A stretch of 64,000 bases of DNA. Source: JAFECT01 sp036501825. Its GTDB lineage: Bacteria > Pseudomonadota > Alphaproteobacteria > Caulobacterales > Caulobacteraceae. Made by a program: the position numbers and the translations under genes. Position 1 is the stretch's first letter; each line of letters starts with the position of its first letter. Location of the stretch: the NCBI GenBank assembly GCA_036501825.1, contig DASXZP010000019.1, positions 1 to 64,000 on the forward strand. Direction: 5' to 3'. This document shows positions 1-9,180 of this stretch, in pieces. The notes under the pieces were generated by a model. The model was not told where the DNA came from. It searched no databases and saw only the letters and a program-made list of their open reading frames with translations.

Positions 1-436
1 CGATCTGGTGCGGATCCTCCAGGTTCATCGTCATCATGCGCAGCGTGTCGCAGATGAAATCGATGGCGAAGTGGTCCTTCATGATCTTGGGGAACTTGGT
101 GAAGATCGCGCTCTCGGTCGGGCGCTCGATGTGGCTCTCCAGCGCGATGACGCCCTTGGACTTCATCGTCTTGGTGAGCTGGAACAACAGCGCCAGCAGG
201 TCGCGATAGTCGGAGTTCTTCCACTTGGGCCCGGCGAACACCTTGCCGAAGCCGCCGAGCGTGCCCTTGATCACCGGCAGGGAGTTGGCGGTCAGGAAGG
301 CGCCGATCGCCGCGCCGAAGATGCACATCAGCTCGTGCGGCAGTTCCTTCATAATGACGCCGAGGTTGCCCCCCGACAGGATGTAACTGCCGAACACCAT
401 CGCGAACAGGACGACGATACCGATGATCTGAAACAT
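1..436 (-). CDS. motA: Flagellar motor stator protein MotA (5' part only)
   Basis: The first 145 codons are present; the gene runs off the left edge. MotA forms the ion-conducting stator with MotB in the inner membrane and drives flagellar rotation. The visible part starts MFQIIGIVVLFAMVFGSY, a first membrane segment. A second hydrophobic stretch follows (LMCIFGAAIGAFLT), then the start of the large cytoplasmic loop with the family-typical GGFGKVFAGPKW and TKTMKSKGVIALE blocks. The start ATG (complement of 434-436) fits the family N-terminus exactly. Whether motB is adjacent cannot be seen. Very sure of the family. Confidence 0.95.
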   Translation of the reverse strand, partial: MFQIIGIVVLFAMVFGSYILSGGNLGVIMKELPHELMCIFGAAIGAFLTANSLPVIKGTLGGFGKVFAGPKWKNSDYRDLLALLFQLTKTMKSKGVIALESHIERPTESAIFTKFPKIMKDHFAIDFICDTLRMMTMNLEDPHQI

Positions 437-546
437 GGGGCGCCAGTTGTTTCCTAAAGCGGGGAAATCTCGGGCCGGATCATGGCGGTTAATGCTTAAG
501 AGCGCGTTTTCGTAAGGCTTACAGGCGGTAAACGGCGCAAGGGTCG

Positions 547-1920
547 TTAACTGCTCGCCGCCGACAGCCGCGCGGCCACCTCGGGGGTCAGATAGCCGTC
601 CGCCACCATGCCGTTCTTCTTCTCCCAGGCCCTCAGCGCCGCCCGCGTCTGGGCCCCGATCTGCCCGTCCGGCAGGCCCACCGGATAGCCCAGCCGGTCC
701 AGCGACACCTGCACCTGGAAGCGCTGGGCCCGCGACAGGGGGACCTCGTGCGGCCAGGGCGTGTGGAGCGGCGGGGCGCCCCGGATGGCGTCGGCCATCA
801 GCCCGATGGAAAGGGCGTAGGCGATGGAGTTGTTGTACTTCCTGATGACGAAGTGATTGGGGAAGGCCAGGAACAGGGGGCCGTTCGCCCCAGCGGGCGC
901 CAGCAGCATGGCCTCGGCCGTCTGATCCGCCGCCGGCCAGGGCCGCCCATCCGCCCGCCTCACCCCGTGTGCGGTCCACCAGGCCGGGGCGTGCTTCTCG
1001 CTCTCCGAGATCGAATAGTCGAAGCCGGCGGGGACCTCGACCTCGACGGCCCAGTCCTGGCCGCGCTGCCAGCCCTGCTTGGCCAGGTGGTTGGCCGCCG
1101 TCGACAAGGCGTCGGCGGGGTCGTTCCAGATGTCGATCTTGCCGTCGTGGTCGGCGTCCTGGCCGTATTCGAGATAGGCGCCGGGGATGAACTGGGTCTG
1201 GCCCATGGCCCCGGCCCAGGACCCTTTCAGGCGGGTGCGCGGAATGCCCTTGTCGCGGATGATGGTCAGGGCGTCGATCAGCTGGTCCTCGGCCCAGTCG
1301 CGGCGGCGGCCGTCATAGGCCAGGGTCGCAAAGGCCGAGACCACGTCGTAGCTGCCCTGGACCTTTCCGAAGCCCGACTCCTGGGCCCAGATCGCGATCA
1401 GCACCTCGGGCGGCACGCCGTACCGGGGCTCCAGCGTGTTCATCCAAGGGTATTCGAGCCGCAGGCTGCGCCCCTCGGCTTCCTTGGCGGGCGAGGTGGC
1501 GGCGCGGATGTAGTCGCTGATCGGCTTCACGAACTCGGGCTGGCCGGTGTCGTGGTTCAGGATCGAGGGGTTCAGCGTCACATCGCTCAGCTGCTGCTCG
1601 ACAAAGCCCCGGTCGAAGCCGCGGGCCACCGCCTTGCTCACGAACTGCTCGCGCCAGGCCTCGAAGCTCATGGCCGGGCCGGTGGAGGGGACCGGCGTCA
1701 TGGCGGCCGCAACCGGCGGGGTCGTGGCGGCGGCCGGCGGCGGCGGCTGCGCAGGCGGCGGGGCCAGGATGACCGGTGGCGGCGGCGTCTGGTCGGTCGG
1801 GGCGGGCGGCGGGGCGACGGGGGCCGGCTCGGCCTGTTTGGTCACAGGCGGGGTCGTGGCGACCTGCGGGGCGCAGGCGCTGACCAGGAAAAACAGGAAA
1901 AGAAGACCCCAACGACGCAT
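547..1920 (-). CDS. Lytic murein transglycosylase lipoprotein (MltB-type) with C-terminal peptidoglycan-binding domain
   Basis: 457 residues. It cleaves the glycan strand of peptidoglycan in the periplasm, probably as an outer-membrane lipoprotein. The N-terminus is a lipoprotein signal with lipobox LVSAC (Cys16), followed by a Pro/Ala-rich linker to about residue 80. The catalytic domain contains WAQESGFG, whose Glu is the expected catalytic acid, and the GAMGQTQFIP and DADHDGKIDIW blocks of the MltB_2 type. A PG_binding_1 domain occupies about residues 395-455 (LDRLGYPVGLPDGQIGAQTR). It stands alone, transcribed toward motA with about 110 bp between them. Family secure; the exact paralogue name is not. 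Confidence 0.92.
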   Translation of the reverse strand: MRRWGLLFLFFLVSACAPQVATTPPVTKQAEPAPVAPPPAPTDQTPPPPVILAPPPAQPPPPAAATTPPVAAAMTPVPSTGPAMSFEAWREQFVSKAVARGFDRGFVEQQLSDVTLNPSILNHDTGQPEFVKPISDYIRAATSPAKEAEGRSLRLEYPWMNTLEPRYGVPPEVLIAIWAQESGFGKVQGSYDVVSAFATLAYDGRRRDWAEDQLIDALTIIRDKGIPRTRLKGSWAGAMGQTQFIPGAYLEYGQDADHDGKIDIWNDPADALSTAANHLAKQGWQRGQDWAVEVEVPAGFDYSISESEKHAPAWWTAHGVRRADGRPWPAADQTAEAMLLAPAGANGPLFLAFPNHFVIRKYNNSIAYALSIGLMADAIRGAPPLHTPWPHEVPLSRAQRFQVQVSLDRLGYPVGLPDGQIGAQTRAALRAWEKKNGMVADGYLTPEVAARLSAASS

Positions 1921-2186
1921 AGGGGAATAGCTAAGGGCGAACCGGGTTTTCCAGCAATCACAACTGTGAGAAGCGCCCTCGCGCCGATGCGACGAATTCG
2001 CCTGAGAAGGGGCATAACCAGAGTCGCCCTCACCCGAAGGGGGAGGGGTTTCAGGATTGCAGAGGTCGGGGGCAAAGAGCGCCGGTCCTGTCCCGTTTGC
2101 GTTGACAACCCCGGGCCTGTCCCCGTATAGGCCTGCGCTCGCTCCGCCGGCCCGCCGGCGGTGTTCTTGTTTGAAGGCCGAGACCG

Positions 2187-2312
2187 ATGAAAGTCCGCAG
2201 CTCGCTGAAGTCCCTGAAAAGCCGCCACCGCGACTGCAAGGTCGTGCGCCGCAAGGGCCGCGTCTACGTCATCAACAAGACCGACCCGCGCTTCAAGGCC
2301 AAGCAGGGCTGA
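2187..2312 (+). CDS. rpmJ: 50S ribosomal protein L36, zinc-free form
   Basis: 41 residues, starting MKVRSSLKSLKSRHRDCK and ending FKAKQG. L36 is the smallest protein of the large subunit. This version has one Cys and lacks the four zinc ligands (three Cys and one His) of the zinc-ribbon form, so it is the C-minus type common in Proteobacteria. The frame ends 28 bp before a strong rho-independent terminator, which supports a short monocistronic transcript. Confidence 0.95.
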   Translation: MKVRSSLKSLKSRHRDCKVVRRKGRVYVINKTDPRFKAKQG

Positions 2313-2340
2313 GGCCCGCTGACCCTTCGAAAGCTTTCGA

Positions 2341-2366
2341 GGCCGCGGCGCTCCCGCGGCCTTTTT
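2341..2366 (+). terminator. Rho-independent terminator of rpmJ
   Basis: An 8-bp perfect GC stem (GGCCGCGG with CCGCGGCC), a 5-base loop and a run of five T follow rpmJ by 28 bp. Confidence 0.85.
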
Positions 2367-2412
2367 GCTGTCCGGCGCGGACAGGCGTAAAATGCCGCCG
2401 AGGAGAGCATCC

Positions 2413-2682
2413 ATGGCAACGCGCAACTACTGGTTCGGACACAAATGGCTGGGTGCGGGCCTCGCGCCGGCGTCCTGGCAGGGTTGGCTCTGCCTCATCG
2501 TTTTCATCGTCGTGCTCGGCTGGACCCTGACCGGCGTGCGGACCCTGGCTCCCGACCCGGCGACGGCCAACGCGATCGCGCTGGTACTCGTCCTCGTCGA
2601 GACCGCGGTCATGTTCTGGATCGTCTGGGTCAAGCGCGACACCAGCCGCGTCGTCCGCTGGCGCTGGTTCGGCGGGAACTGA
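2413..2682 (+). CDS. Small two-helix membrane protein, unknown function
   Basis: 89 residues. The start ATG at 2413 was chosen over an upstream in-frame ATG at 2365, which lies inside the rpmJ terminator, because AGGAGAG precedes it by 6 bases. There are two hydrophobic segments (WLCLIVFIVVLGWTLTGV and AIALVLVLVETAVMFWIVWV). The N-terminal WFGHKWLG...SWQGW pattern resembles short membrane proteins I have seen in other Alphaproteobacteria, but I know no function. The C-terminus is basic and probably cytoplasmic. Confidence 0.75.
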   Translation: MATRNYWFGHKWLGAGLAPASWQGWLCLIVFIVVLGWTLTGVRTLAPDPATANAIALVLVLVETAVMFWIVWVKRDTSRVVRWRWFGGN

Positions 2683-2805
2683 ACTTATCCACAAACTATC
2701 CCCGCCTGATCACGGCCCGCGACAGGGCGCGCCGTTGAGGGCATGCGGGCGGGGTGCTTAGCGTCTCGGGAACACTTCGAGTCCCGATTCCCCCGGAGCA
2801 CGCCC

Positions 2806-3090
2806 ATGGCCGCCGACGACGCCTCCTTCCCCAACACCGCCGACGCCGAGGTCCTGAACGCGACCGCCCAGGGCAAGCTGAAGAGCCTGATCGAGCGCAT
2901 CGAGCGGCTCGAAGAGGACAAGGCCGCGGTGGCGGCGGACCTGAAGGAAGTCTTCGGCGAGGCCAAGGGCGACGGCTTCGACACCAAGATCATGCGCAAG
3001 GTCATCCGCCTGCGGAAGACCGACAAGGCCAAGCGCCAGGAGGAAGAGGCGCTGATCGACCTCTACCTTTCTGCTATCGGAGGTCTGTGA
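2806..3090 (+). CDS. gapR: GapR-like nucleoid-associated protein (DUF2312)
   Basis: 94 residues. In Caulobacter, GapR binds AT-rich, overtwisted DNA ahead of replication forks and stimulates type II topoisomerases. The family hallmarks are all visible: LKSLIERIERLEEDKAAVAADLKEVFGEAKGDGFD, shown here as LKSLIERIERLEED then KEVFGEAKGDGFD, followed by the basic IMRKVIRLRK segment. Length is close to the roughly 90-residue norm. ATG 2806 has CGGAGC upstream; the longer in-frame start at 2743 would add an atypical extension. Its stop overlaps the next gene's GTG, so the two are probably translationally coupled. Confidence 0.9.
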   Translation: MAADDASFPNTADAEVLNATAQGKLKSLIERIERLEEDKAAVAADLKEVFGEAKGDGFDTKIMRKVIRLRKTDKAKRQEEEALIDLYLSAIGGL

Positions 3091-3446
3091 GCTTCAAACG
3101 CCGCGACCCTACGAAGAAACCGAAACCGGCGAAGGCGTCCAAGCCGCCAAAGCCGGTCGACCACCGCGCGGCCGCCAAGAAGGCGGCCGTCCGCGCGCTC
3201 GAGAAAGCCAAGCGCGTCGCCGCCCGCGCCGGGGTCAAGCTCTCCGACTGGGAAGACGAGTTCCTGGGTTCGGTCTCCGAACGGGTGAAGACCTACGGCC
3301 GCGCCTTCGCCGACCCTGAAAAGGGCGACCCGCGCGCGCCGCTTTCGATGATGCAGGCGGTGAAGCTCAAGGAAATCACCGCCAAGGCGAAGGGGGAGAA
3401 GCGCAGTCTCCGCCCCGGATCGCGAAAAAAATCTCCACGCGCCTGA
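3087..3446 (+). CDS. Basic protein coupled to gapR, unknown function
   Basis: 119 residues from GTG 3087, which overlaps the gapR stop by 4 bases; GGAGG lies at 3080-3084. The N-terminal 50 residues are very rich in Lys, Ala and Pro (a possible DNA- or RNA-binding tail). The rest contains KLSDWEDEFLGSVSERVKTYGRAF and a KLKEITAK helix; the first of these reads as a conserved folded core. I do not recognise the family. The overlap with gapR suggests a shared role or at least shared expression with this nucleoid protein. Confidence 0.75.
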   Translation: MSFKRRDPTKKPKPAKASKPPKPVDHRAAAKKAAVRALEKAKRVAARAGVKLSDWEDEFLGSVSERVKTYGRAFADPEKGDPRAPLSMMQAVKLKEITAKAKGEKRSLRPGSRKKSPRA

Positions 3447-3592
3447 CTTTCGGTGATCCGATTTGCCGTTTCAGCCGTATTGGATGAGACTTTGTTTCGG
3501 GAACCGATGCCCGGCTTCGGCCGTCTATGACGTTCGGTCTCCCTGACCCAGGGTCGCTCGCCTTCGACGGGGGCGTCGAAAGGAGTGTTCGC

Positions 3593-4651
3593 GTGACCAC
3601 GCCCTCACGGCTGCTGTCGCTTGCCACCGCCAGCCCGCCCCACATCATCGACCAGCACGACGCCGCCGCTGCGTGCGAGCGTCTGTTCGCCGGCCGCTAT
3701 CGCGAGTTCGAACGGCTGTCACAGGTGTTCACCACCACCGGCATTCGCCAGCGCCAGTCGGTGCGCCCGATCGAGTGGTTCTTCGAAGCGCGCGGCTGGC
3801 CCGAACGCACCGCCGCCTATCTCGAAGGCGCCGAGGCCCTGTTCGTCGACTGCGCGACCAAGGCGCTGGACATCGCCGGCGTCGCCGCCGGCGAGATCGA
3901 CAGCATCGTCACCGTGTCCTCCACCGGCATCGCCACGCCGTCGCTGGAAGCGCGGGTGATGACGCGCATGGGTTTCCGCAACGACGTCCAACGCGTGCCG
4001 GTGTTCGGCTTAGGCTGCGCCGGGGGCGTCAGCGGCCTGTCGCTGGCGGACCGGTTGGCGCGCGCCAATCCGGGCTCGAAGGTGCTGTTCGTCACCATCG
4101 AGATCTGCACCCTGGCGTTTCGCCTCGATGAACTGACCAAGGCCAACATCGTCGCCACCGCCCTGTTCGGCGACGGCGCCGCGGCCTGCGTGCTGTCGAC
4201 CGAAGGCCGCTCGCCGCTGGTCATCGAAGGCGCTGGCGAACACACCTGGTACGACACGCTGGACATCATGGGCTGGAACGTCGATCCGCAAGGCTTTGGC
4301 GTGATCTTCGCGCGCTCAATTCCGCCGTTCGCAACCAAGCATCTGGGTCCCGCGATGGAAGGCATCCTCGCGCGCCTGGGTCTGTCGATGGGCGACGTCG
4401 ACCGCTTCGTCTGTCACCCGGGCGGATCGAAGGTGGTCACCGCGCTGGAGAGCGCCTACCGCCTCGACCAGGGCTCCCTCGATCACGAGCGCGAAATCCT
4501 CGCCGAGCACGGCAATATGTCGGCGCCCACGGTGATGTTCGTGTGCGAGCAGGTGATGCGGCGCGAAGGCCTGCCGCGCCGCTCGGTGCTGTCCTCGCTC
4601 GGACCGGGCTTTACCGCCAGCGCGCTGTCGCTGATCAACGAAGCCGCATGA
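3593..4651 (+). CDS. Type III polyketide synthase (chalcone/stilbene synthase-like)
   Basis: 352 residues, the usual length for a type III PKS homodimer. It would condense malonyl-CoA onto a starter acyl-CoA to make pyrones or resorcinols. The catalytic triad is intact: Cys142 in GLGCAGG, His275 in CHPGG and Asn308 in HGNMSAPT. The C-terminal LSSLGPGF also fits. GTG 3593 is preferred over the ATG at 3527 because AGGAG lies 7 bases upstream. Its TGA overlaps the ATG of the next gene, a putative methyltransferase, as in the Bacillus bpsA-bpsB pair, where alkylpyrones are O-methylated. Starter specificity cannot be read. Confidence 0.93.
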   Translation: MTTPSRLLSLATASPPHIIDQHDAAAACERLFAGRYREFERLSQVFTTTGIRQRQSVRPIEWFFEARGWPERTAAYLEGAEALFVDCATKALDIAGVAAGEIDSIVTVSSTGIATPSLEARVMTRMGFRNDVQRVPVFGLGCAGGVSGLSLADRLARANPGSKVLFVTIEICTLAFRLDELTKANIVATALFGDGAAACVLSTEGRSPLVIEGAGEHTWYDTLDIMGWNVDPQGFGVIFARSIPPFATKHLGPAMEGILARLGLSMGDVDRFVCHPGGSKVVTALESAYRLDQGSLDHEREILAEHGNMSAPTVMFVCEQVMRREGLPRRSVLSSLGPGFTASALSLINEAA

Positions 4652-5145
4652 TCCTCTCGCTCGCGGTCCTGGGATTTGTCACGGTCCTGCGGCTCGGCGA
4701 ACTGGTCTATGCGCGCGCGAACACCAAACGCCTGCTGGCCATAGGCGGCCGCGAGGTCGGCGCCGGCCACTATCCGCTGATCGTTGTCATGCATGCCGCC
4801 TGGCTGATCGGCCTGTGGGCGCTGGGCTGGAACCGCGCCGTCTCGCTGCCTTGGCTTGCGGTCTTCGGCGTCATCGAAGTCCTGCGCGCCTGGGTCCTAC
4901 TGTCGATCGGCCGCCGCTGGACCACGCGCATCATCATCGTCCCGGGGGAGACCCTGGTGCGCAAGGGCCCGTACAAATTCTTCCCGCACCCGAATTACGC
5001 GGTGGTGGTGGCGGAACTCTTCGTCCTTCCGATGGTCTTCGGCCTCTGGTGGTTCGCGCTCCTGTTCACAGCCCTGAACGCAGCCGTACTCTTCATTCGC
5101 ATCCGCGCCGAAAACACAGCGCTGGAACCGGCCCGCAGTACGTAA
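4648..5145 (+). CDS. Isoprenylcysteine carboxyl methyltransferase-family membrane protein, likely polyketide O-methyltransferase
   Basis: 165 residues with four or more hydrophobic segments. The C-terminal half carries the ICMT-family signature (VRKGPYKFFPHPNYAVVVAEL), where RkGpY..xRHPnY is the S-adenosylmethionine site; here His is preceded by Pro rather than Arg. It overlaps the type III PKS by 4 bases (ATGA). The analogous BpsB of Bacillus subtilis methylates the alkylpyrone made by its PKS partner. By inference the two genes here make a methylated lipidic pyrone or phenol at the inner membrane. A real prenylcysteine substrate is unlikely in bacteria. Confidence 0.88.
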   Translation: MILSLAVLGFVTVLRLGELVYARANTKRLLAIGGREVGAGHYPLIVVMHAAWLIGLWALGWNRAVSLPWLAVFGVIEVLRAWVLLSIGRRWTTRIIIVPGETLVRKGPYKFFPHPNYAVVVAELFVLPMVFGLWWFALLFTALNAAVLFIRIRAENTALEPARST

Positions 5146-5157
5146 CCATCAAATAAT

Positions 5158-5295
5158 CCGTCACCCTCGGGCTTGTCCCGAGGGCCCATGGTTCGTGTCT
5201 AAGCACGATCGCACGGCCCATTGCGCGTGCACGCTAACACAGCCGGTCGGAGCTTGCGGATCGATGGGCCCTCGGGACAAGCCCGAGGGTGACGG
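5158..5295. repeat. Palindromic intergenic repeat, family 1 copy A
   Basis: The two ends are near-perfect inverted repeats of about 33 bp (CCGTCACCCTCGGGCTTGTC... and its complement ending GACAAGCCCGAGGGTGACGG). Each arm is itself a hairpin (CCCTCGGGctTgtCCCGAGGG). The interior of about 70 bp contains the reverse complement of a TCCGCAAGCTCC motif found in copies B and D. It lies between convergent genes. Confidence 0.8.
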
Positions 5296-5311
5296 GAGTT
5301 GGGAAGCGGAT

Positions 5312-6784
<1,473 letters not shown>

Positions 6785-6967
6785 GGAAACACCCAATCAC
6801 ATTGCGGCGGTCTCTGACGGATCGCCTTGCTTGTCGCGAATTGAGACAGAGACCGGTGAAGATCAGGTTTAGGCTTTCCTGCCGAAGCCCTAACCGTTTG
6901 CCTTAACGAGACGTTTGCGCTTGAAAGGCCGCCGTGCGCCGATCCTTTGCGCAATGGAGATTCCACC

Positions 6968-8758
6968 GTGGACGCACGCGCCGCCGGAGCCGACCTTCCT
7001 GCCTGGGACCTGAGCGACCTCTATGCGGTGCCCGACGATCCGAAGATCGCGGCGGACCTGGCGGCGGCGGCGGCGGAAGTCGCCACGCTGAAGACCTACG
7101 AAGGCGCCTTCGAGGCGGCGCGGGCGGATGCGGCCAGGCTCGGCGGGCTGATCGATCAGAGCGTGGCGCTGTATCAGACCATCGCCGACCGGCTGGGCGC
7201 GGTGGGGGCCTTTGCGGCGCTGAAGGCGCAGACGGCGCTGGCCGATCCGGAGATCGGCAAGTTCCAGGCGGACGTGTCGCTGAAAATCCAGACCATCGCG
7301 CTCGACACCCTGTTCATCACCCTGGAGCTGAACCGGCTGGAGGACGTCGAGATCGAGGCGGCGCTGACCGCGGTTCCGTCGGCGAAGCGATGGACGCCGT
7401 GGCTGCGGCGCGTGCGGCTGAACCGTCCGCACGAACTCGACGCCGAACTCGAACGCTTCATGGCCGAACGCACCGCCGCGGTGATGCAATGGACGCGGCT
7501 CTACGACGAGACCTTCGCGCGGCTGGAAGTGCAGGCCGGGCGCGAAACGCTCACCTTCAACGCGGCGCTGGCGCGTCTCTCCCACGCCGATGCGAAAAAA
7601 CGCAAGGCGGCGGCGGAGGGCGCTGCGGTTGCGATGGCGCAGGTCGCACAACAGACCGCGCTCGTCCTCAACACCCTGGCGCTGGAAAAACAGGTGGAGG
7701 ATCGTTGGCGCAGGTTCGCCGATCCCGCAGCGTCGCGTCACCTCGCCAACGAGATCCACGCCGAATCGGTCGCCGCCATGACCAACGCGGTGGTCGAAGC
7801 CTATCCGCGTCTGAGCCACCGCTACTACGCGCTGAAGGCCAAGGGGATGGGCAAGGCCACGCTCGACTACTGGGACCGCAACGCGCCGATCGAAAAGACC
7901 GCGCCCGGCGCCTACGACTGGAGCCGCGCCAAGGCCATCGTGCTGTCGTCCTTCGGCGATCTCGGCCCCGAGTTCGCGGCCCGCGCCGAGACCTTCTTCG
8001 ATCGCCCTTGGATCGACGCGAAGCCCACGCCCGGCAAGAACCCCGGCGCCTTCTGTCATCCGGTGACCGCGGATCGCCATCCGTACGTGCTGCTGAACTT
8101 CCGCGGCGAGCGGCGCGACGTGCTGACCCTGGCCCATGAACTCGGCCACGCGGTGCACCAGACCCTGGCCCAGCCGCTGGGGACCCTGTTGGCCGATACG
8201 CCGCTGACGTTGGCGGAAACCGCGTCGATCTTCGCTGAGGGCCTGACCTTCGAGCGGCTGCTGGCCGAAGCCAAGCCGCGGGAACAGCGCGGCCTGCTGG
8301 CCGGGCGAATCGAGGACGGGTTGAACACGGTGGTGCGCCAGATCGCCTTCCATCGTTTCGAGCTCGCATTTCATGCGGCGCGCGCCGAGGGCGAGGTGTC
8401 GGCCGAACAGATATCGGCGCTATGGATGCAGACGGCGGCGGAGAGCCTCGGCCCCGCGATCACCCTGAACCCCGGCTATGAGGTGTGGTGGGGGGCGGTC
8501 AGCCACTTCGTCCACAGCCCGTTCTACGTTTACGCCTACGCCTTCGGGGACCTGCTGGTCTCGGCCCTGATGGAGCGGCGGCGCGAAGACCCGGCCGGCT
8601 TCACCGCAAGGTACGAGGCCCTGCTGGCCGCGGGCGGCAGCCGCACCTACGTCGAAGCCCTGGGCCCCTTCGGCCTCGACCCCCTGCAGCCCGCATTCTG
8701 GCGCATGGGGCTGAACCGGCTGGAAGGCCTGATCGACCGCTTCGAAGCGCTGGTCTGA
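6968..8758 (+). CDS. pepF: Oligoendopeptidase F (M3 family zinc peptidase)
   Basis: 596 residues, cytoplasmic metallopeptidase cutting short peptides. The zinc site HELGH begins at His390, with the third ligand expected in ETASIFAE some 25 residues later. The N-terminal helical domain and the C-terminal block (SPFYVYAYAFGDLL) match M3B peptidases. GTG 6968 is chosen because GGAGA precedes it by 7 bases; a TTG at 6947 is the alternative. It is divergent from the sigma-54 regulator, with about 180 bp between the starts. Confidence 0.92.
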   Translation: MDARAAGADLPAWDLSDLYAVPDDPKIAADLAAAAAEVATLKTYEGAFEAARADAARLGGLIDQSVALYQTIADRLGAVGAFAALKAQTALADPEIGKFQADVSLKIQTIALDTLFITLELNRLEDVEIEAALTAVPSAKRWTPWLRRVRLNRPHELDAELERFMAERTAAVMQWTRLYDETFARLEVQAGRETLTFNAALARLSHADAKKRKAAAEGAAVAMAQVAQQTALVLNTLALEKQVEDRWRRFADPAASRHLANEIHAESVAAMTNAVVEAYPRLSHRYYALKAKGMGKATLDYWDRNAPIEKTAPGAYDWSRAKAIVLSSFGDLGPEFAARAETFFDRPWIDAKPTPGKNPGAFCHPVTADRHPYVLLNFRGERRDVLTLAHELGHAVHQTLAQPLGTLLADTPLTLAETASIFAEGLTFERLLAEAKPREQRGLLAGRIEDGLNTVVRQIAFHRFELAFHAARAEGEVSAEQISALWMQTAAESLGPAITLNPGYEVWWGAVSHFVHSPFYVYAYAFGDLLVSALMERRREDPAGFTARYEALLAAGGSRTYVEALGPFGLDPLQPAFWRMGLNRLEGLIDRFEALV

Positions 8759-8830
8759 GGCCTCTTGAGCCTCGCGTTTCCGCCGCTATAGTCCGCGCCG
8801 CAACGACCAGCCCGCAGGAGACCGCGTCCC

Positions 8831-9070
8831 ATGGCCGCGAACGAGTATCACGAAGGCGACCAGGACATTTCCCAGAACAAGGCCATGTATCTGGCCTTCC
8901 TCGGCGTGTCGAAGTGGAGTTCGCTGGTGTTGGCGGCGGGTCTGATCGCGCTGGTGATCTGGTTCTGCACCCCGCTCGGCTTCGTGACCGGCGCGATCTG
9001 GGGCGTGGTGGTCCTGGTTGTCGGCTACATGCTGCTGCGCAAGCGCCCGGCGAAGGCCGCCGCACACTGA
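8831..9070 (+). CDS. aa3-type cytochrome c oxidase subunit IV-like small membrane protein
   Basis: 79 residues. The N-terminal MAANEYHEGDQDISQNKAM and the following single long hydrophobic hairpin match the bacterial aa3 subunit IV family (about 40-90 residues), whose function in the oxidase is minor or unknown. No other aa3 subunit is in the window. Here it lies just before the transhydrogenase genes, an arrangement that suggests a membrane-assembly role or simple synteny. ATG 8831 follows CAGGAG closely. Confidence 0.82.
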   Translation: MAANEYHEGDQDISQNKAMYLAFLGVSKWSSLVLAAGLIALVIWFCTPLGFVTGAIWGVVVLVVGYMLLRKRPAKAAAH

Positions 9071-9180
9071 CGCGCGGGGGACCGATTCCCCGCAAAGTCC
9101 CTTAAGCTTTGGCGTCGAAACGATTTGCGCGGCGGTCGAACCGCGCTAGCGTCCCTGGCTGACTCGGCGGGGAGGGCGGC

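Noticed and set aside
437..546. TTAAG-CA-TTAACC near the motA start, considered as a CtrA site
   Set aside because: The spacing between the half sites is 3 bases in place of 7; only the TTAACC part fits. Not enough to call.
748..2130. 460-codon open frame on the plus strand opposite the lytic transglycosylase gene
   Set aside because: It is a shadow of the high GC content: very rich in Arg and Gly, with no recognisable domain, while the minus-strand frame has a signal peptide and catalytic motifs.
6797..6946. Possible CtrA boxes (TTAA-type half sites) between the sigma-54 regulator and pepF
   Set aside because: The half sites near 6890-6908 are 9 bases apart, not 7, and one is TTAG. I do not regard this as support for CtrA binding.
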